From Carallia brachiata (taxonomy: Eukaryota; Streptophyta; Magnoliopsida; Malpighiales; Rhizophoraceae), in contig JADCRB010000036.1 of the NCBI GenBank assembly GCA_021464245.1, positions 1,321,717 to 1,385,716 of the forward strand: 64,000 nt of DNA, written 5' to 3'. The notes beneath the pieces were generated by a model, which was not told where the DNA came from, did no database searches, and was given only the letters and a program-made list of their open reading frames with translations. Shown here one piece after another: positions 1 to 12,649 of the stretch (its first letter is position 1; each line of letters opens with the position of its first letter). Made by a program: the position numbers and the translations under genes.

Positions 1-138
1 CGGGAAAATGAGGAGCAAATTGCTGCGGCGACCGCTGGCCAAGTGGCCGTACCAATCAATAGGCCCCAGTTAATTAACAGCAAACCCCAGTTTCTATACA
101 GTGGCAGATACGATGGATTTGGGAGTAACCATCTTTAG
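1..138 (+). CDS. C-terminal exon of an unidentified protein (partial)
   Basis: An open frame runs from the first base through 45 codons to a TAG at 136-138. The base composition is clearly richer in G+C than the AT-rich DNA that follows. The peptide ends with a segment rich in polar and aromatic residues (RPQLINSKPQFLYSGRYDG, then FGSNHL). No start codon or splice acceptor lies inside the window, so this looks like the tail of a gene that begins to the left. I do not recognise the family. The reading rests on frame openness and composition only, and it could be a chance open stretch. Confidence 0.45.
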   Translation, partial: RENEEQIAAATAGQVAVPINRPQLINSKPQFLYSGRYDGFGSNHL

Positions 139-595
139 TATAATTGACTAGGGCGCTCAATTAGGATCTTTTAATTTTTTGCCCAAATTCTAATTTTATT
201 GTTTTCCTTTAATGATTTTTCAACTCTCCCTATTAAAAAAAAATGCTGATATAATAGGTTGTTGTATAACAATGCTGGTGCTTTTGATACAATTAATACA
301 CTATATTGAGACTTTTTATTCTGTATTCAAATTTCAGTTATATTAATTTAAATGATTACAACATCCCTCGCGTGTCATAAGTTTAATTTTATTATTTAAT
401 TTTGATGAAATTCAAACTCCATGAGACCGAAAATTTAGATCCTTTACCAATTTATCTGGTTAATTTTGTTGACTTGATTTATGACATTCGGTCAAGGTAG
501 AATGTACATCAAATAAACGATTTTATGTATTATTATTATATTATAAGTTTTATATATGCAAGCATTAACGTTGTGTTTGATTTCAAGTAAGATTA
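139..595. other. AT-rich intergenic spacer
   Basis: This holds no credible open frame. It is very AT-rich sequence downstream of the partial exon, probably including that gene's 3' untranslated region. Confidence 0.5.
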
Positions 596-1068
596 TCAGA
601 ACCAAACCGGTTATCGAACTGGAAACATTAGTGGGTCAAGGTTCAACCAGTTGAACCGATCAAACCGGTATTTGAACCAGTATTTAATAATATATATGTG
701 TATAAAAATAATTATAAAAATAATATTTATAGATAATTGTTAAATATTAATTTTTGTAATTTTAAAGATGAAATTAAAATTTTTAATAAATTTAGGACTA
801 AATTGAATTTTTTAATTAAAGTTAATACTTAAATTATAATTTAAATAACATTTAGGGTCAAATTATAATTTATAAATTTTTTAATTTTATTGGACCGGTC
901 TAACCGGTCCGGTTTTCACTGGTTTTTACCGATTTTAACCGGTTCTTGACCGATTTTTTCCGGTTTTAACCAGTCTGAATTACCCTTCAAAATTTACCTA
1001 AGCCGATCCGGACCACCGGCCGGTCCCCGATTCAACCGGTCCAACCGGTCGGTTCAGTCCAGTTCTGA
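596..1068. mobile_element. MITE-like element rich in AACCGGTT motifs
   Basis: About 470 bp whose two ends are dense in CCGGTT/AACCGG motifs and whose centre is pure AT. The outer bases are inverted: the left end begins TCAGAACCAAACCGG and the right end, read on the other strand, begins TCAGAACTGGACTGAACCG. Flanking sequence shows a related TTTCAAGT string at 580-587 and 1078-1085, which could be a relict of a target duplication, though it is not directly adjacent. No transposase is present. Non-autonomous DNA elements of this look are common in dicot genomes; I cannot assign a superfamily. Confidence 0.6.
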
Positions 1069-1809
1069 CAACAGTAGTTTCAAGTTAGTAAAGAATGGAA
1101 AAAAAAATTTTAATTCTCGACGTGCTTTCTTGCGTTTGGATTTCACTTAGAAAAACACGAGAAAAGAATTGCTTCAGAGAGCGAGGTTGCGGTACAATGC
1201 CATTATAATCCAAAGAAAAAATAAAAACAAAAAACAAAACACATGTAATGAAAATTACCAAAATAACCTACCTTTTTTTTTTTTTTTGCCTTTGCCTTTA
1301 TTTCAAACCACAAAATAATTATGTATAGAGCCAATTTTGTAATTTCAATTTTACATATTTTTTTACTATTTTCTCGTACAATTAAATATACAATTTAATT
1401 TTTTTATTATTTTATTTCTCACACATTTCTCATCAATTCAAATAATATAATCTTATAATTTTTTTCTCATAATTTTCTTTTTTTACAATTTTATTTTTCA
1501 CAATTTTAATTCTCACCAAAATCTCACAATCCAAACAAAAATACTTATTAAAAATTAAAACAAATAAATAAATACTTTTAATCTCCGGTGTGAATATTAA
1601 TATTGAATCAATATTTAAATTGTAATTACTTCTAACGAAAAACAAATTAAAACCAACTTCGAAATTCATAAACCAAGAACTGAATCGATTATTCAAATTG
1701 TAATTATTTTTTTGTCAATTTGTACAAAGGAGAAGAGGCAGCTTACAATGTCGGATACCTCGTTGGTGTTTGAATAACAGTTGTAAGCAAATTCCCACGT
1801 AGCAGCTTA
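1069..1809. other. AT-rich spacer downstream of the F-box/LRR gene
   Basis: This is AT-rich sequence with several poly-A and poly-T runs, for example near 1271-1288. It contains no convincing gene. The part next to 1809 is probably the 3' untranslated region of the minus-strand F-box/LRR gene. Confidence 0.5.
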
Positions 1810-4800
1810 TCAGCTGTGCACTTTGAAGCATTTCAGATGAGGAAACAACTTAAGCAATTTATCACGGCTCCGTCCCTGAAAAAGAAGAGGGAAAAAAAAG
1901 GTGCAGAAGCAAAACCACCCAGAGAAAATATCACAGAAACAAGAAACTGTAAATATGTAACTTTGAGCATTCATTTGATTATTTCCATAGCATTTTCTTC
2001 AATTTTCGCCTAATTCATCCCTCATCCTAGAAGAATTCCCTCGTTCATCTAAACCAAGCTCTGATGTACGCTATTCTTTTAACGGGTTGGGGAAAGGGTT
2101 GATCATGGTGATAAAGAAGGCATGACTGTGGTGGCGGTGGGCACGTCAGCGGTGGCCGCGGTCAGTGACAGCAATGTGGTGTGAATGGAAGTAGGGCCAC
2201 TGCCAAGGATGCTGATGACAGCAGATGTCGTAGAGTTTTTGGTTGGGGGAGGGGACGGGTGGGGTGCGCATAATGGCAGTAGGCGGTGCCAATCGCACAA
2301 GCTGTAAATGCCTGTAATCATATTATATCCCAAAGACGGTCGGAAAACTCTTTTGCACTAAGAAACAGCAGATACCTTGATGCCTATGCAACCGTTAACA
2401 TCAAGAGTTGTGATCGTGTTGGAGCAGAATCTTGACAGGGCCTCCATGCATTTATCAGTCACCCCAACTATCCCGAACAAGCTGCATTATTTATTCCCAC
2501 AAAATTGGAAACAAGATTATAGCACAAGAGGCCGCAAATTATAAACAAGGTCACTGTGTTGATTGCACATTAGCATGTTAGAGAACAGTGGCACATTTCC
2601 TCATTAATCTGACCATCATTTTATCCATGCATCTTTTCTTTTATAAGATTTTATCCGTGCACCTTACTGCTGCTATTATTGAATCATCTTGGAGGTAACA
2701 AATTCAAGTTGCAAAAACAGACCCTTTGTAAAAACAAGGGTAACACAGCAACCCTTCCCCGTTCCAATTATTATGGGATTCTCTTGCACTTGAACGCTCT
2801 TTTTAGTTTGATTAACGGCAATAATCTCTGTGCATACAAAGGTCAAGCTACATAAACAAGACCATTTTTCAAACCCTACATTGTGAAAGCCTCGTATATT
2901 AAAAATCTCAATCATCAGTAAATGCACGACGACCAGTTATCCTCAAGGGGATGCATTAAAAAGATTTCAGCTTATCTGTTGCTTTGTAAACTACTCATCT
3001 TAAGCGTGCAATTAATAACATTTTTGTACAAAACCAATTTGATAAATATGTAAGTATAACTCAGATTAGATGGAACCTTAGGAATATCGTGCAGATAGTC
3101 ACGACAAAAAATTACTCTCAACCACGATGATGGAACCTTGGTTCAGTTTAACTGAAGTATAGTCCAAGTTCAACAAGCCTATGTGCTAGTGAGAGCTGGA
3201 ACCGTAAAATGCACTCAAAATTCATTGAGCTTGGCTCTATTTTGGATTATTTTAGGGTCATAAAGTGAGCAGCTAGTTTATGTAGAGGTGCTGGCCAAAT
3301 CAAGGGTTCTTTCACACTATATTTTGCTAGTTAACTGCAGTGAGAAACTATGAAAACTATGATGCAAAACACAAAATTATGTCAACCATGCAAAAAAGAA
3401 CGCATAAGGGGTAAAAGAAAAGGAAAAAAAAAACTCCAGAGGCAGGAGTTCTCATTCCTTGAGTCAAAAACAATCAAGTATTGTCATTTCTCACTAAGCA
3501 TTGCAATCACCTGAGAAATTCAAGAGCTGTGCAACTTTTAGCAATAGCTATGACGCCGACATCAGTGACACGTACACACCTATTGAAAAAACATAAGAAG
3601 AAGTTTCAAACTAATCATTTCTCCTTGGTACAAGAATTCCCCAAAGACAGAAATTTGACTCACCAAGTCAGATTGAGAGAGACAAGATTCTTGCATGCAG
3701 CTATACAAGAAAGGCCATCATCAGAGAGATTCTGAAAATTAAAATTGGATTATCATCAAGACTTAGCTGGCAATATTAAAATAATCTAATTTATATAACT
3801 GATCCTCACCTGTGCACCACATAAATCCAAAAATCTTAAATTGACTAGATTGGATATTTTCTTGTAAGCTTCATCGGTGAAGCTGAAGGAAAGAGCAGAT
3901 AAGCCACTTAATTAATAAGAACAGATGTACAACAGTCATTTGAAGAAGTCAATGCTCACCTAGAAAGGGCGTAAAGATTTAAACTTTGTAGGGAGAAGCA
4001 CTTCAACAATATTTGTTGCAAGCCACTGTCTGTTAGCTTGATACATCTGGGAGCATAAACGTGATTACATAACAACAAAAGCATAGTTCCTTGTCAGTAA
4101 TGGTCAATTTCACAACATCATGTCATGCAAACTATATTTGTCATCAGTTTTTCCCCATTCTATTTTAAAGTACCTTTTCACAATACAATAACCACGCCAC
4201 TAAGTCAGAAGATCATTAAGAAACTAGTGTGTAATTAAAAGAGCTCCATCTGCCTAAATCTAACATCCATTGGCCACATACCTCGTCAGGTTCAATGACT
4301 CTAAATCTTGATAATTGTCAGCAATTAATTGGAGACTTCTGTCTGATATATTCTAAAATTAATAAATTCAAAGTACCCCAGTCAATAAGATGAAAAACAT
4401 CCAACATGTACGGCAGAAGAATAAAGTGCAAGATAAAGCATGTTCCTTCACCATACATGAAACCATTTTATTCAAAATTTGTCTTGTTGAGCTGATTATT
4501 CAAATGCAAGAGCTGGACAACAGGCAATTATGACCTAATACTAAGTTTGGTCTCTCTCTCCCCTTCCCCCCCCCCCCCCCCCCCCCCCCCCCCCTTTCTT
4601 TTTTTTTTTGAGTTCCTCAGTTACGACATCACCAAAAACAGCATTTCCTTGCAAAGGAGAACAATAAAAGCAAAGGTAGCAGGTACGCTTGTCAATTCTC
4701 TTAAACTACAACTTCAGCAAAAGATATTATTGGTCATACTTTTCCCAACGGGGATGCATCATACAACAAAGAAAATCATATTCTCTGAACAATTCAACTG

Positions 4801-6233
4801 GACAGAAAAAGGGATACAACGTTTAATCTTCATCTCCTTAGGTTCATTTACATGTAATCTCCATTTCCCAAAGTACATTACCTAAGTCCTATGAATCCAT
4901 AAAGGTTGAGTATATGAGTCCTTAATAAAGAAATATAGCAACTGTCCCTTTGCATACATGTCTGACTGAAGTTGTTCTTATTCTTACATCTCACAACACC
5001 TAACTTAACACAAGTAATATATTTTCAAATGCTATGGTTCACAGAGGACTAAAAATCCACCAATGGAACCATTACAGTAACAGGTGGCAAACAGGAACTA
5101 GTTAATGACAACCAAATAAGGGCTGCAGGAAGGGAGAGGAAAGGACATTATGCTGAGATACAAGGCGTGTGGACACATAGATTTGTACAGCACAACCTAC
5201 ACAAGAAGTAACTTGCATTCACTTTTTGATCAAGTACCTTGCAACCACTTAAATTCAAATCAACTATATCCTTACAATTCTCCACCAAATGCTTTATTCC
5301 TACATCTGTTACCCTGAAGCCAATTCACAAGCACAAAATCATCAATATTAAAAACAAAAAAATGTTTCAACTCCTTATTTGCAACACTTTGTAAAATTTT
5401 CAATTACCTCACGTTCCAATAAATAGAAAAGACCTTAAGATTGGGACAAGCACTGGTTATAGCTTCTATCCCCTTATCAGATATCTTCTGGCAGCCATTA
5501 AGGTTCAACGACTCCAGGTCTTGAAGAGAATTGAAAAACTGAAATGCTTAAGACAAAATGAACAATTTTGCTGTCAAACCAAATAGAGAAAAAGATTATA
5601 TGCGTCCATACAGAAAGTCTTGTGACACCGTCAGGTACCACATACCTTGCTTCTAAGGTCTTCAAGATGACTATCTTGAATACCTTGTGCAAATTCAAGG
5701 TTTATCTGCTTCACATGCTGATACCTAGGCTACAAAACAAAAGAATACTATCCCTTTAGCATCACTATCAGCAACTTCATGCAAGAAAATGCCAATCATA
5801 CAACGAAATCAGCCATCTTTATACCAAAAATTAGAGACTAAACAATAGTACATACTTTTATCTACCAAAAACTTTCTGGGATGTTCAAATTACCAGTGAA
5901 AGAGCTGCTATAAGTCGATCTCCAGCACTGGTCATCTCACGAACATCAAGAGTCTTTAACAAAAAAACACAAAAACCCAGATCAAGATTGTTGAAATTAG
6001 ATTGAAAACAGATCAAAATTGTCATGAATTGACGAGTTGAGAGAGAGAGAGAGAGAGAATGGTACCAGCCATAGAGAAGGGTAGGAGATGAGCGTGCGGT
6101 GGAGCCAAGGGCTGACGAGTAGAAGAAGAGATACAAGGTCTCTTTGAGGTAGTCTGGTGCTCACAATCTTTATTACTTTTGGCACTGTTTCTCTGTTCCA
6201 TGTTTGCTCATCTTCTGCCTCTTTTGCTTCCAT
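1810..6233 (-). CDS. F-box/LRR protein, At3g58530 type (12 exons)
   Basis: Twelve minus-strand exons join into one open frame of 352 residues, about the length I recall for Arabidopsis At3g58530: 6233-6066, 5953-5894, 5729-5646, 5538-5408, 5313-5238, 4352-4282, 4046-3960, 3882-3810, 3731-3664, 3579-3511, 2481-2376 and 1875-1810. All junctions are GT-AG and phases match. Residues 15-56 are an F-box-like segment (LPQRDLVSLLLLVSPWLHRT). The rest is a run of cysteine-containing leucine-rich repeats (LNLNGCQKISD, LNLSGCK, LDVNGC). The protein ends LKCFKVHS. Family members are thought to act as SCF ubiquitin-ligase substrate adaptors; the target is unknown. The start is the first Met before the F-box. 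No inactivating change was seen. The gene match is from memory. Confidence 0.93.
4566..4594. repeat. Poly-C run inside an F-box/LRR intron
   Basis: An almost pure C homopolymer of about 28 bases, followed by a T run, sits in intron 5 between exons at 5238 and 4352. On the transcribed strand it is poly-G then poly-A. It has no coding role. Long G runs can form quadruplexes and are prone to length errors in sequencing. Confidence 0.85.
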
Positions 6234-6640
6234 CGTCTTTCCTATTTTTGATGGGCGAAAAGGTAGCAGCTTTCGCTGTGATTCTTAAGAGTCGGTTCTC
6301 TCTCTTTCCTGCGTTTCTGTTGTTTTTTTTTTTAATGATAATAAATATACCGAAAATTATTATAAAACATTTTGATTATTAATTGTGATTTATTTTTTAA
6401 TTTAATAATATATAAAAAAATAAATTAATTTTTTTTCATAATTACAAAAATCTAGATGTTTCGTGACTAATTTTTTTTCACAACTTTGACAAGTCCTTTC
6501 TCCGGTCTTTTCTACGTCACGTGTAAAATTGTAAATTGAGCAGCAACAAAAATAATCACTTATCATCTCTAGCTGAGGCCTGAGGTTGGGCCTCTCTGAA
6601 GCTTACATATTTTAGAGACAGTGCTGGTCCAGCCCAACCA
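6234..6640. other. Upstream region of the F-box/LRR gene
   Basis: Probable promoter and 5' leader of the minus-strand F-box/LRR gene, becoming AT-rich after about 6320. I could not place a firm TATA box. No other gene is visible. Confidence 0.4.
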
Positions 6641-7195
6641 TGCTAACATCTACCTGCCAATGGCTTGGCCAGTCCCAGCGATTGTACTCGGAACTTTGCA
6701 GTGATGCCACGGGAAAGTGGTTGGTGAGATTCTCTCAAAATCTTGGTATCTGCACTGCCTATACTGTTGAGTTATGGGCTGTAGTCAGTGGCCTTGACTT
6801 GGCGTGACAATATGGCTTTCAACAAATTCAGCTGGAAGTCGATTCTTCACTTGTGGTGCGCAACTTGTTGACCGTGGTGCCAGAAATTCACGCTTATTAT
6901 AATCTCATCCTAAGTGGCCAAGAACTTCTTCGAAGGGATTGAAAGGTTCATGTGACCAAAATCTACAGGGAGGCTAATAGTGTGACCGATTTTATGGTTA
7001 ATGTCGCACATACGTTTATATGGGAACTTCATGCTTTTTGGAAATCCCCCTAGACTTCCATTATCGGTTGATGTATGATACTGTTGGAGTCTAATTACCC
7101 AGACTGATTCAATCCACTCATAATAATCAGTTTGGGTAGTTGGAATCTAAATTTTGTTACTTTCGATATGTATAAACTCCCACCTTCCTTACTTA
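6641..7195 (+). pseudogene. LINE-type RNase H domain fragment
   Basis: Translating around 6690-7060 gives a plant RNase H (RVT_3-like) domain from a non-LTR retroelement: DATGKWLVRFSQ, then AVVSGLDLA, then LEVDSSLVV, then VTKIYREANSVTDFMVNVAH. In-frame stops interrupt it, at least three between 6800 and 7060. The order of motifs (D..E..D and the YREAN helix) is that of the C-terminal RNase H domain of plant LINEs. A short A-rich tail follows at about 7197-7210. The reverse transcriptase and endonuclease are absent, so this is a 5'-truncated, dead insertion. Confidence 0.7.
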
Positions 7196-9190
7196 CGAAA
7201 AAAAGAAAAGGCGAAAAAGGAGTGGCGGGCATTAAGCTCGAGCAAGCAGGCGCTTCGAACCTCTCCATAGGCACACTCTCCCTATGCTTTTAGTTGGACT
7301 CGCTTGACCAATTAAGTCAAAATTTGCTTTAAAAAAAAAGAAAAACAAAGAAAAAGAAAATTGATCCACGGATCAATTAAGACCCGTTTGGTATGGTTAA
7401 TTTTTTCTATTTTTCATTTAATTTTCACGGGAAAGATAAAAAGTACGTTTGGGACAAGCTTGCGTTACTGTTCTCTTCTCGATTCTCATCGCTCGTCTCC
7501 ATTCTTGGGCATGTGATTGGTGTAGCTACTGTTGTTGATTTGGGTTTTCTTTTTTAAAAAAAGAAAAAATAAAATTAGGTATATAACCAACATTATAGTG
7601 CTTTTGGGAGTTCAACTTTCATGGATCTTGTAAAATTTGTGTAATTGTGAGAGACGAACAAAGATCTGACTGACCTATTTTGGGTTTAATTTTTATGGGT
7701 TTTGAGAAATTTGAATATCTTTGTAACTTCTCCGACAAAATTTTCAGCCCCAAATTCTTGTCTGCCGCGTTCAAGAGAAACCTGAGTCGCTCTCCAATTT
7801 GCTTCCCTATTCAAACGCCATCACCGTTCAAGATAAGATGGTATTCTCTCTCTAACGTATTTTTCTTGCCGTTCATGATTCTCATATGTATATGTCATGA
7901 TTTCCTTTCCTCCTCTTTCAAAGAAAGATGAAATTTTGAAGTGGGTCTACTGGAGGTTTTTGGAGCATGAGCAAGTTTCTTCAAATGTGTGCTTGTGATT
8001 TTTGTGGCGGTGGTTCTTGAAATGTGTGCATGTCTACATTTTTTTTTTTTTGGTGATAGGAAAAAGCCTTATGGAAAAAAAATTTTGAATAAAATTTTAA
8101 AATATAACTAATTAAAAATTATTTATAATTATATAAATTTATTATATAATAAAATAATAATATTTTTTTTTCTTTCGATTGTACTTATAATAAATATAAT
8201 TATATAATAAATTTAGTGAATTATATTTTAAAAATTTTTTAATAAATTTCTTTTAGTTATATAATAATACTATTTGTTGTAATACAGTTTGTTATTTTCA
8301 GGATTTTGAAATGTGTATTTGTGATTGCAAAAAAAACTTGGAGCTGTTTTTAGAACCGAGATAGAAAAATCCAAAGGCATGGGTTCATTGCAACCGGAAA
8401 CAATACAATTCCTCATAAAAGAGCATGGGCTTATTCTACTTAAAATATTCTCTATAGGTTTGAGTGGAAACAATTTGGTTTTTGAACCTATTGATATGAA
8501 AACTACCACATGTATAAACTTATCAATTTGAATACAACGACAATTAGACGATTTTTTTTTTTAATATACTGATGTAAATGTTGAAGTTAAACATGTTGGT
8601 GAATGCCTACTTTTAAAATCACGTGAAACAGTTAACATTGTTGAAGGCAACTAGAACAAATGGATCTTATTTAAGATAGGATTGTATGAACTTTATGACA
8701 ATGATGTAATATTTAATGTATTAATGTTATTTAATTACATATTTTTTATTTTGTATACTTGTTATTAAAAGTATGGATCTTTTTAAATAATATTTATAAT
8801 TCTAATCTGAATCAAAATATGATTCTCTTAATCTCGTTTGTTAATAATTCATACGAATGGCATTTTTTTAAAAATAAATCCCTTTATAATAAATTGATTT
8901 TGACTTTAAAAAATTATTATTACTTAAAAAAAGTGATAACAATAAACACAAAAATTCAATAAATAAAAAATAATAATAATAATATTAAATTAATAGTATC
9001 TCCAAACCAACCTTATGGTTCAAAGTTGACTGTTTTCTAATGGCATTCATCAAACTTTGTGGTTTAAGGGAACAAAAACAACATAGAGCAAGGAACATGT
9101 ATATATATTGCCTCAAAGGAACTTGTATATCTATTGTCTAGGTAGGGAAACAGATTGAGATAGACCACAAAAATTAATTATAAATGGAGT
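7196..9190. other. AT-rich spacer between the F-box gene and the first DHS copy
   Basis: No supported gene. Around 7240-7330 there is a tRNA-like or SINE-like string (CTTCGAACCTCTCC). An imperfect AT-rich inverted repeat lies at about 8080-8260, where AAATTTTAAAATATAA recurs on the opposite strand, and it may be a decayed MITE. Short open frames at 7680-7931 and 8325-8531 have no recognisable motif and are flanked by stops, so I leave them out. Confidence 0.45.
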
Positions 9191-9191
9191 A

Positions 9192-9715
9192 ATCATCTTC
9201 CTCCTTTTTTTTCGGCAAAAAATGTTAAAGTAGGTGTTGGACTCCATAGATTCATTATGAAAATTGTGTTGAGATCACAGTACAATAATTGAGCTGCTAT
9301 AACAAATTTATGGAAGTATATTTTATAGTATTAATAAGAATTATTAATCTTTCGTATAATTATATAAGATAAAAAAAATATGTAATTTTACTAAACACTT
9401 TTGTAAAGATTCAAACTCACCTTTTTGTAGAAAAATTTTAAAAAGTAAGGGTAATACCTATTGGCTCTTTAACAGTATGATAACTCTACGTTTTGAAGAA
9501 ATACAAAACAATAAGATAATTGAATATTTTTTATATTAAGTAATAAGTTATAAATTTAATCTTATAATTTAATTTTAATGGGAGTCAATGTCAAAAACCT
9601 AACTCCCTGACCTAAAGTGCTCAAATGGTGGTTAATATTTTTTTCAGTCCTTCAAACGGTGGTTAATATGTTACATGTTATAATTTTTGAAAAGTCTCAA
9701 AAAGAGAGTAAAATA
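9192..9715. repeat. Dispersed repeat, copy A (upstream of broken DHS)
   Basis: About 520 bp with a diverged second copy at 13459-14000 in the same orientation. Shared landmarks in the same order are CTTTTTTTCGGCAAAAAA, a GATTGTGTTGAGA-type string, AATTATATAAGAT/AATCATGTAAGAT, GCAAAGATTC, CTCAAATGGTGGTTAATA and AGAGAGTAA. Neither copy encodes a protein. It could be a non-autonomous transposon or part of an older duplication that included the DHS gene. Confidence 0.65.
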
Positions 9716-9897
9716 GTTAAAAAAAATTGACCAATTTAAGCCATATAAATTTATATTTATTAAAATTAGAAAGATTTGAATTAGTTATAAATTTAAACTT
9801 TATCAAAAATAAATTAGATGTGAGTTAAGAATTCTGAAATTTGTCCATATCGATCCGATCCGTCTCTATTATGTATGTATATATACACACATTTGAG
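9716..9897. other. Sequence replacing the DHS promoter in front of the pseudogene
   Basis: This AT-rich stretch bears no visible resemblance to the leader and promoter of the intact DHS copy (about 16180-16513). Similarity between the two gene copies starts abruptly at about 9898. Confidence 0.55.
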
Positions 9898-9924
9898 AAA
9901 TCAGATACTGTGAATTGGGTGTCC

Positions 9925-11512
9925 ATGGAAGACCACATGCTGCCATCCGTACATGCGACAGTGTTCAAAGAATCCGAGACCCTGGAAGGGAAGTGCATTA
10001 GAATCGAGGGTTATGATTTTAATCAGGGAGTCAACTATTCCCAACTTCTCAAATCCATGGTCTCCACTGGATTTCAAGCTTCCAACCTCGGATATGCCAT
10101 TGAAGTGGTCAATCAGATGGTTAGTTTCTGTTCTCAAATTACCCATCTTCCCCGGTTTTATTTTTGGGCCATTGTTTCCTTTTTCTTTTCTGTTTTTCCT
10201 TTTTATATTCGGTTTTTTATCTGATTGGATTCTTTCAATGGGGTTGAAGCTAGATTGGAGGCTCGCTGATGAGAGTATAGCAGAAGATTGCAGTGAGGAG
10301 GAGCGAGACCCAACTTACAGGAAGTCTGTGAGATGCAAAGTCTTCTTGGGTTTTACCTCAAATCTTGTATCGTCTGGCATTAGAGATACTATTCGCTATC
10401 TTGTTCAGCATCACATGGTGAGGAGCAGTAATAACGCAATAGTAGTATAATTTACATCTGTATGATCAAGGGAACCATCTAAAGATCAAGATAGAACTTA
10501 AAACCATGTTTTTTTTTTCTTTATAAGCCTTTCTAGCATGAGTTCTTTTATGGCGTCTTAGTGTCTTAGTGTCAAAACTTAGAAACATGAATAGGTACAC
10601 AGATAAATTTGGTCTGATGATGATGGATTCAAGAATAAGAAAAATATTTCAGAAATGGTGCTGTGATTCTTGTGTTCATTTGGATATGTGGTATTCATTT
10701 GACTGCTTTCCTATTTAGCTTTTCTGTAATTAGTTCATCTGGAATTATTTGCACTGTTGACATTTTTCGAAGAAAAGTTCTCTTTAGAGGCGAAAATATA
10801 CTGGTGAAAATCTACGGTTACGCTTGCAAGAATTACTTTTCTTTGGTTAGAATTATAATTCAGATTTAGATATTCAAACTTCTATATTGCAGTCTGGCAT
10901 TTCAATTTGTGTCTTGATTTATGTGAACTTTATTATTAAGATAACTGCAGGTTGATGTAGTGGTTACAACAACTGGTGGTATAGAGGAAGATCTCATTAA
11001 ATGCCTCGGACCAACGTACAAAGGTGACTTTTATTTACCTGGGGCTCAATTGCGTGCCAAAGGTTTGAACCGTATTGGTAACCTCTTGGTTCCTAATGAC
11101 AACTACTGCAAATTTGAGGACTGGATCATACCAGTTTTTGACCAGATGTTGAAGGAACAAATTGAAGAGGTATTGCTTCCCTCTGTGCATATGTGTATCC
11201 TCTATTTTGTGTGTGCTTGTGCACTTCGAAGAGAGGGGATGTAGAAGAAAGGACATATCATGTGTAAATTGCTTATTCTCTTTACTTTAAACTTGCTTTG
11301 AGATCTGTATTTTGTTCGACTTATGACTGCTTTAAAGAGAACTGCATTATCTTATGTCATGTGAAAACTTTCTTGCTTTTTGCAGAACATTACGTGGACA
11401 CCATCTAAATTAATTGCTCGCTTGGGAAAAGAAATAAATGATGAAAGTTCATACTGTATTGGGCATACAAGGTGATGCGTAGCCAGCTTCAGCTTGATAG
11501 GATTTTCTTATT

Positions 11513-11552
<40 letters not shown>

Positions 11553-12356
11553 CTAGGCACACTGGCCATCATTAGTGCTACAAGAGTGAAAATGTGAAGA
11601 TGCGTAGGAATTGACATTAATTTGGATATTTTGCAGAACAAGATTCCAGTATACTGTCCGGGCCTAACTGATGGTTCTTTGGGTGACATGCTATACTTTC
11701 ATTCCTTCCGCAGCCCAGGTCTGATTGTGGACATAGTGCAGGGTAGGATTTTCTACAGCAATGTTGTTTAGTAGTTATAGTTGGTAACTTGTGATATGGA
11801 GAGTATCATAGCTCTTTTCAACAGATATCCGATCCATAAATGGTGAAGCTGTCCATGCAAGTCCTAGGAAAACTGGAATGCTTATTCTAGGAGGGGGTAT
11901 TCCTAAGCATCATATATGCAATGCCAATATGATGCGTAATGGTGCCGATTATGGTGTCTTCATCAATACAGCACAAGAATTTGATGGCAGCGATTCTGGA
12001 GCTCGTCCAGATGAGGCTATATCATGGGGGAAATTACGGGGTTCTGCCAAGACTGTGAAGGTGGGGCTTTATGTTTTTTTTTTTTCTCCTTTCAATTTTC
12101 TTGCACCTATGAATTTCTATTGTTGATGACCTACAGCGTAAATCTCATTAGCAACCACCAGCATGTAATTCCCATGGTTCTTGTTTGTTGCAGCTCTCTA
12201 TATTATAAATCTGAATCATAGTTTTGATTGGGAGAATTGATTTTTCTCTACTTTCTGTTGTGTTCCACCAGGTGCATTGTGATGTCTATTGCATTCCCTT
12301 TACTGGTTGCTGAAACATTTGCCTCAAGGAGAGGCTAAGCCTTGAATGAGGTGTAA
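9925..12356 (+). pseudogene. Deoxyhypusine synthase pseudogene (tandem copy 1)
   Basis: Seven exons match the intact copy at 16577-19078 exon for exon: 9925-10119, 10250-10417, 10951-11169, 11386-11471, 11637-11742, 11825-12060 and 12272-12356. Introns are retained, so the copy arose at DNA level. Exon 4 is 86 bp instead of 87: one base is missing near 11454-11457. After splicing the frame reaches TAA at 11665-11667, giving about 232 residues and losing the active-site WGK lysine. Exon 7 has also lost 2 bp near 12284-12287 and carries TAA at 12335-12337 where the intact copy has GAA. Exons 1-3 remain open and well conserved ([18 protein letters not shown]), which suggests recent decay. Function as a synthase can be excluded unless the breaks are sequence errors. 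Confidence 0.92.
11518..11551. repeat. (TG)n microsatellite
   Basis: About 15 TG dinucleotides in intron 4 of the DHS pseudogene. The matching intron of the intact copy lacks this expansion. Confidence 0.9.
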
Positions 12357-12381
12357 TGCAACTTTTAACCTCCTGAGTGCA

Positions 12382-12640
12382 GCGGCAGCAAGCGCTACCC
12401 ACGAGGCCGCAACTAGTTAATAAGAGGATCAAAACAAGAATAAAATTGACCGGGAAGGGTGTCTTTGTTTGTGCCGGATTTGAATTTCTTTGCTCTCTCT
12501 GAATTTCCCCTCTTCCCACCCAAAGAATAAGGGAAAACCAAAGGCCAATGGCAAGTTGTTTTTATTTTTTGTTATTGATAAAAAATTGAAAGCACTTAAA
12601 AAAAATAAATAAATAAATAATAAAATGATATTTTTTTAAT
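12382..12640. other. Spacer just after the duplicated DHS unit
   Basis: Similarity to the 3' flank of the intact copy stops at about 12381 (shared CCTGAGTGC). What follows is moderately GC-rich sequence to about 12540, unrelated to the other copy, then AT-rich DNA. No gene is seen. Confidence 0.45.
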
Positions 12641-12649
12641 TTATTGTTC

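Noticed and set aside
2103..2333. 76-codon minus-strand Pro/Thr-rich frame
   Set aside because: It falls inside the last intron of the F-box/LRR gene and has no family resemblance.
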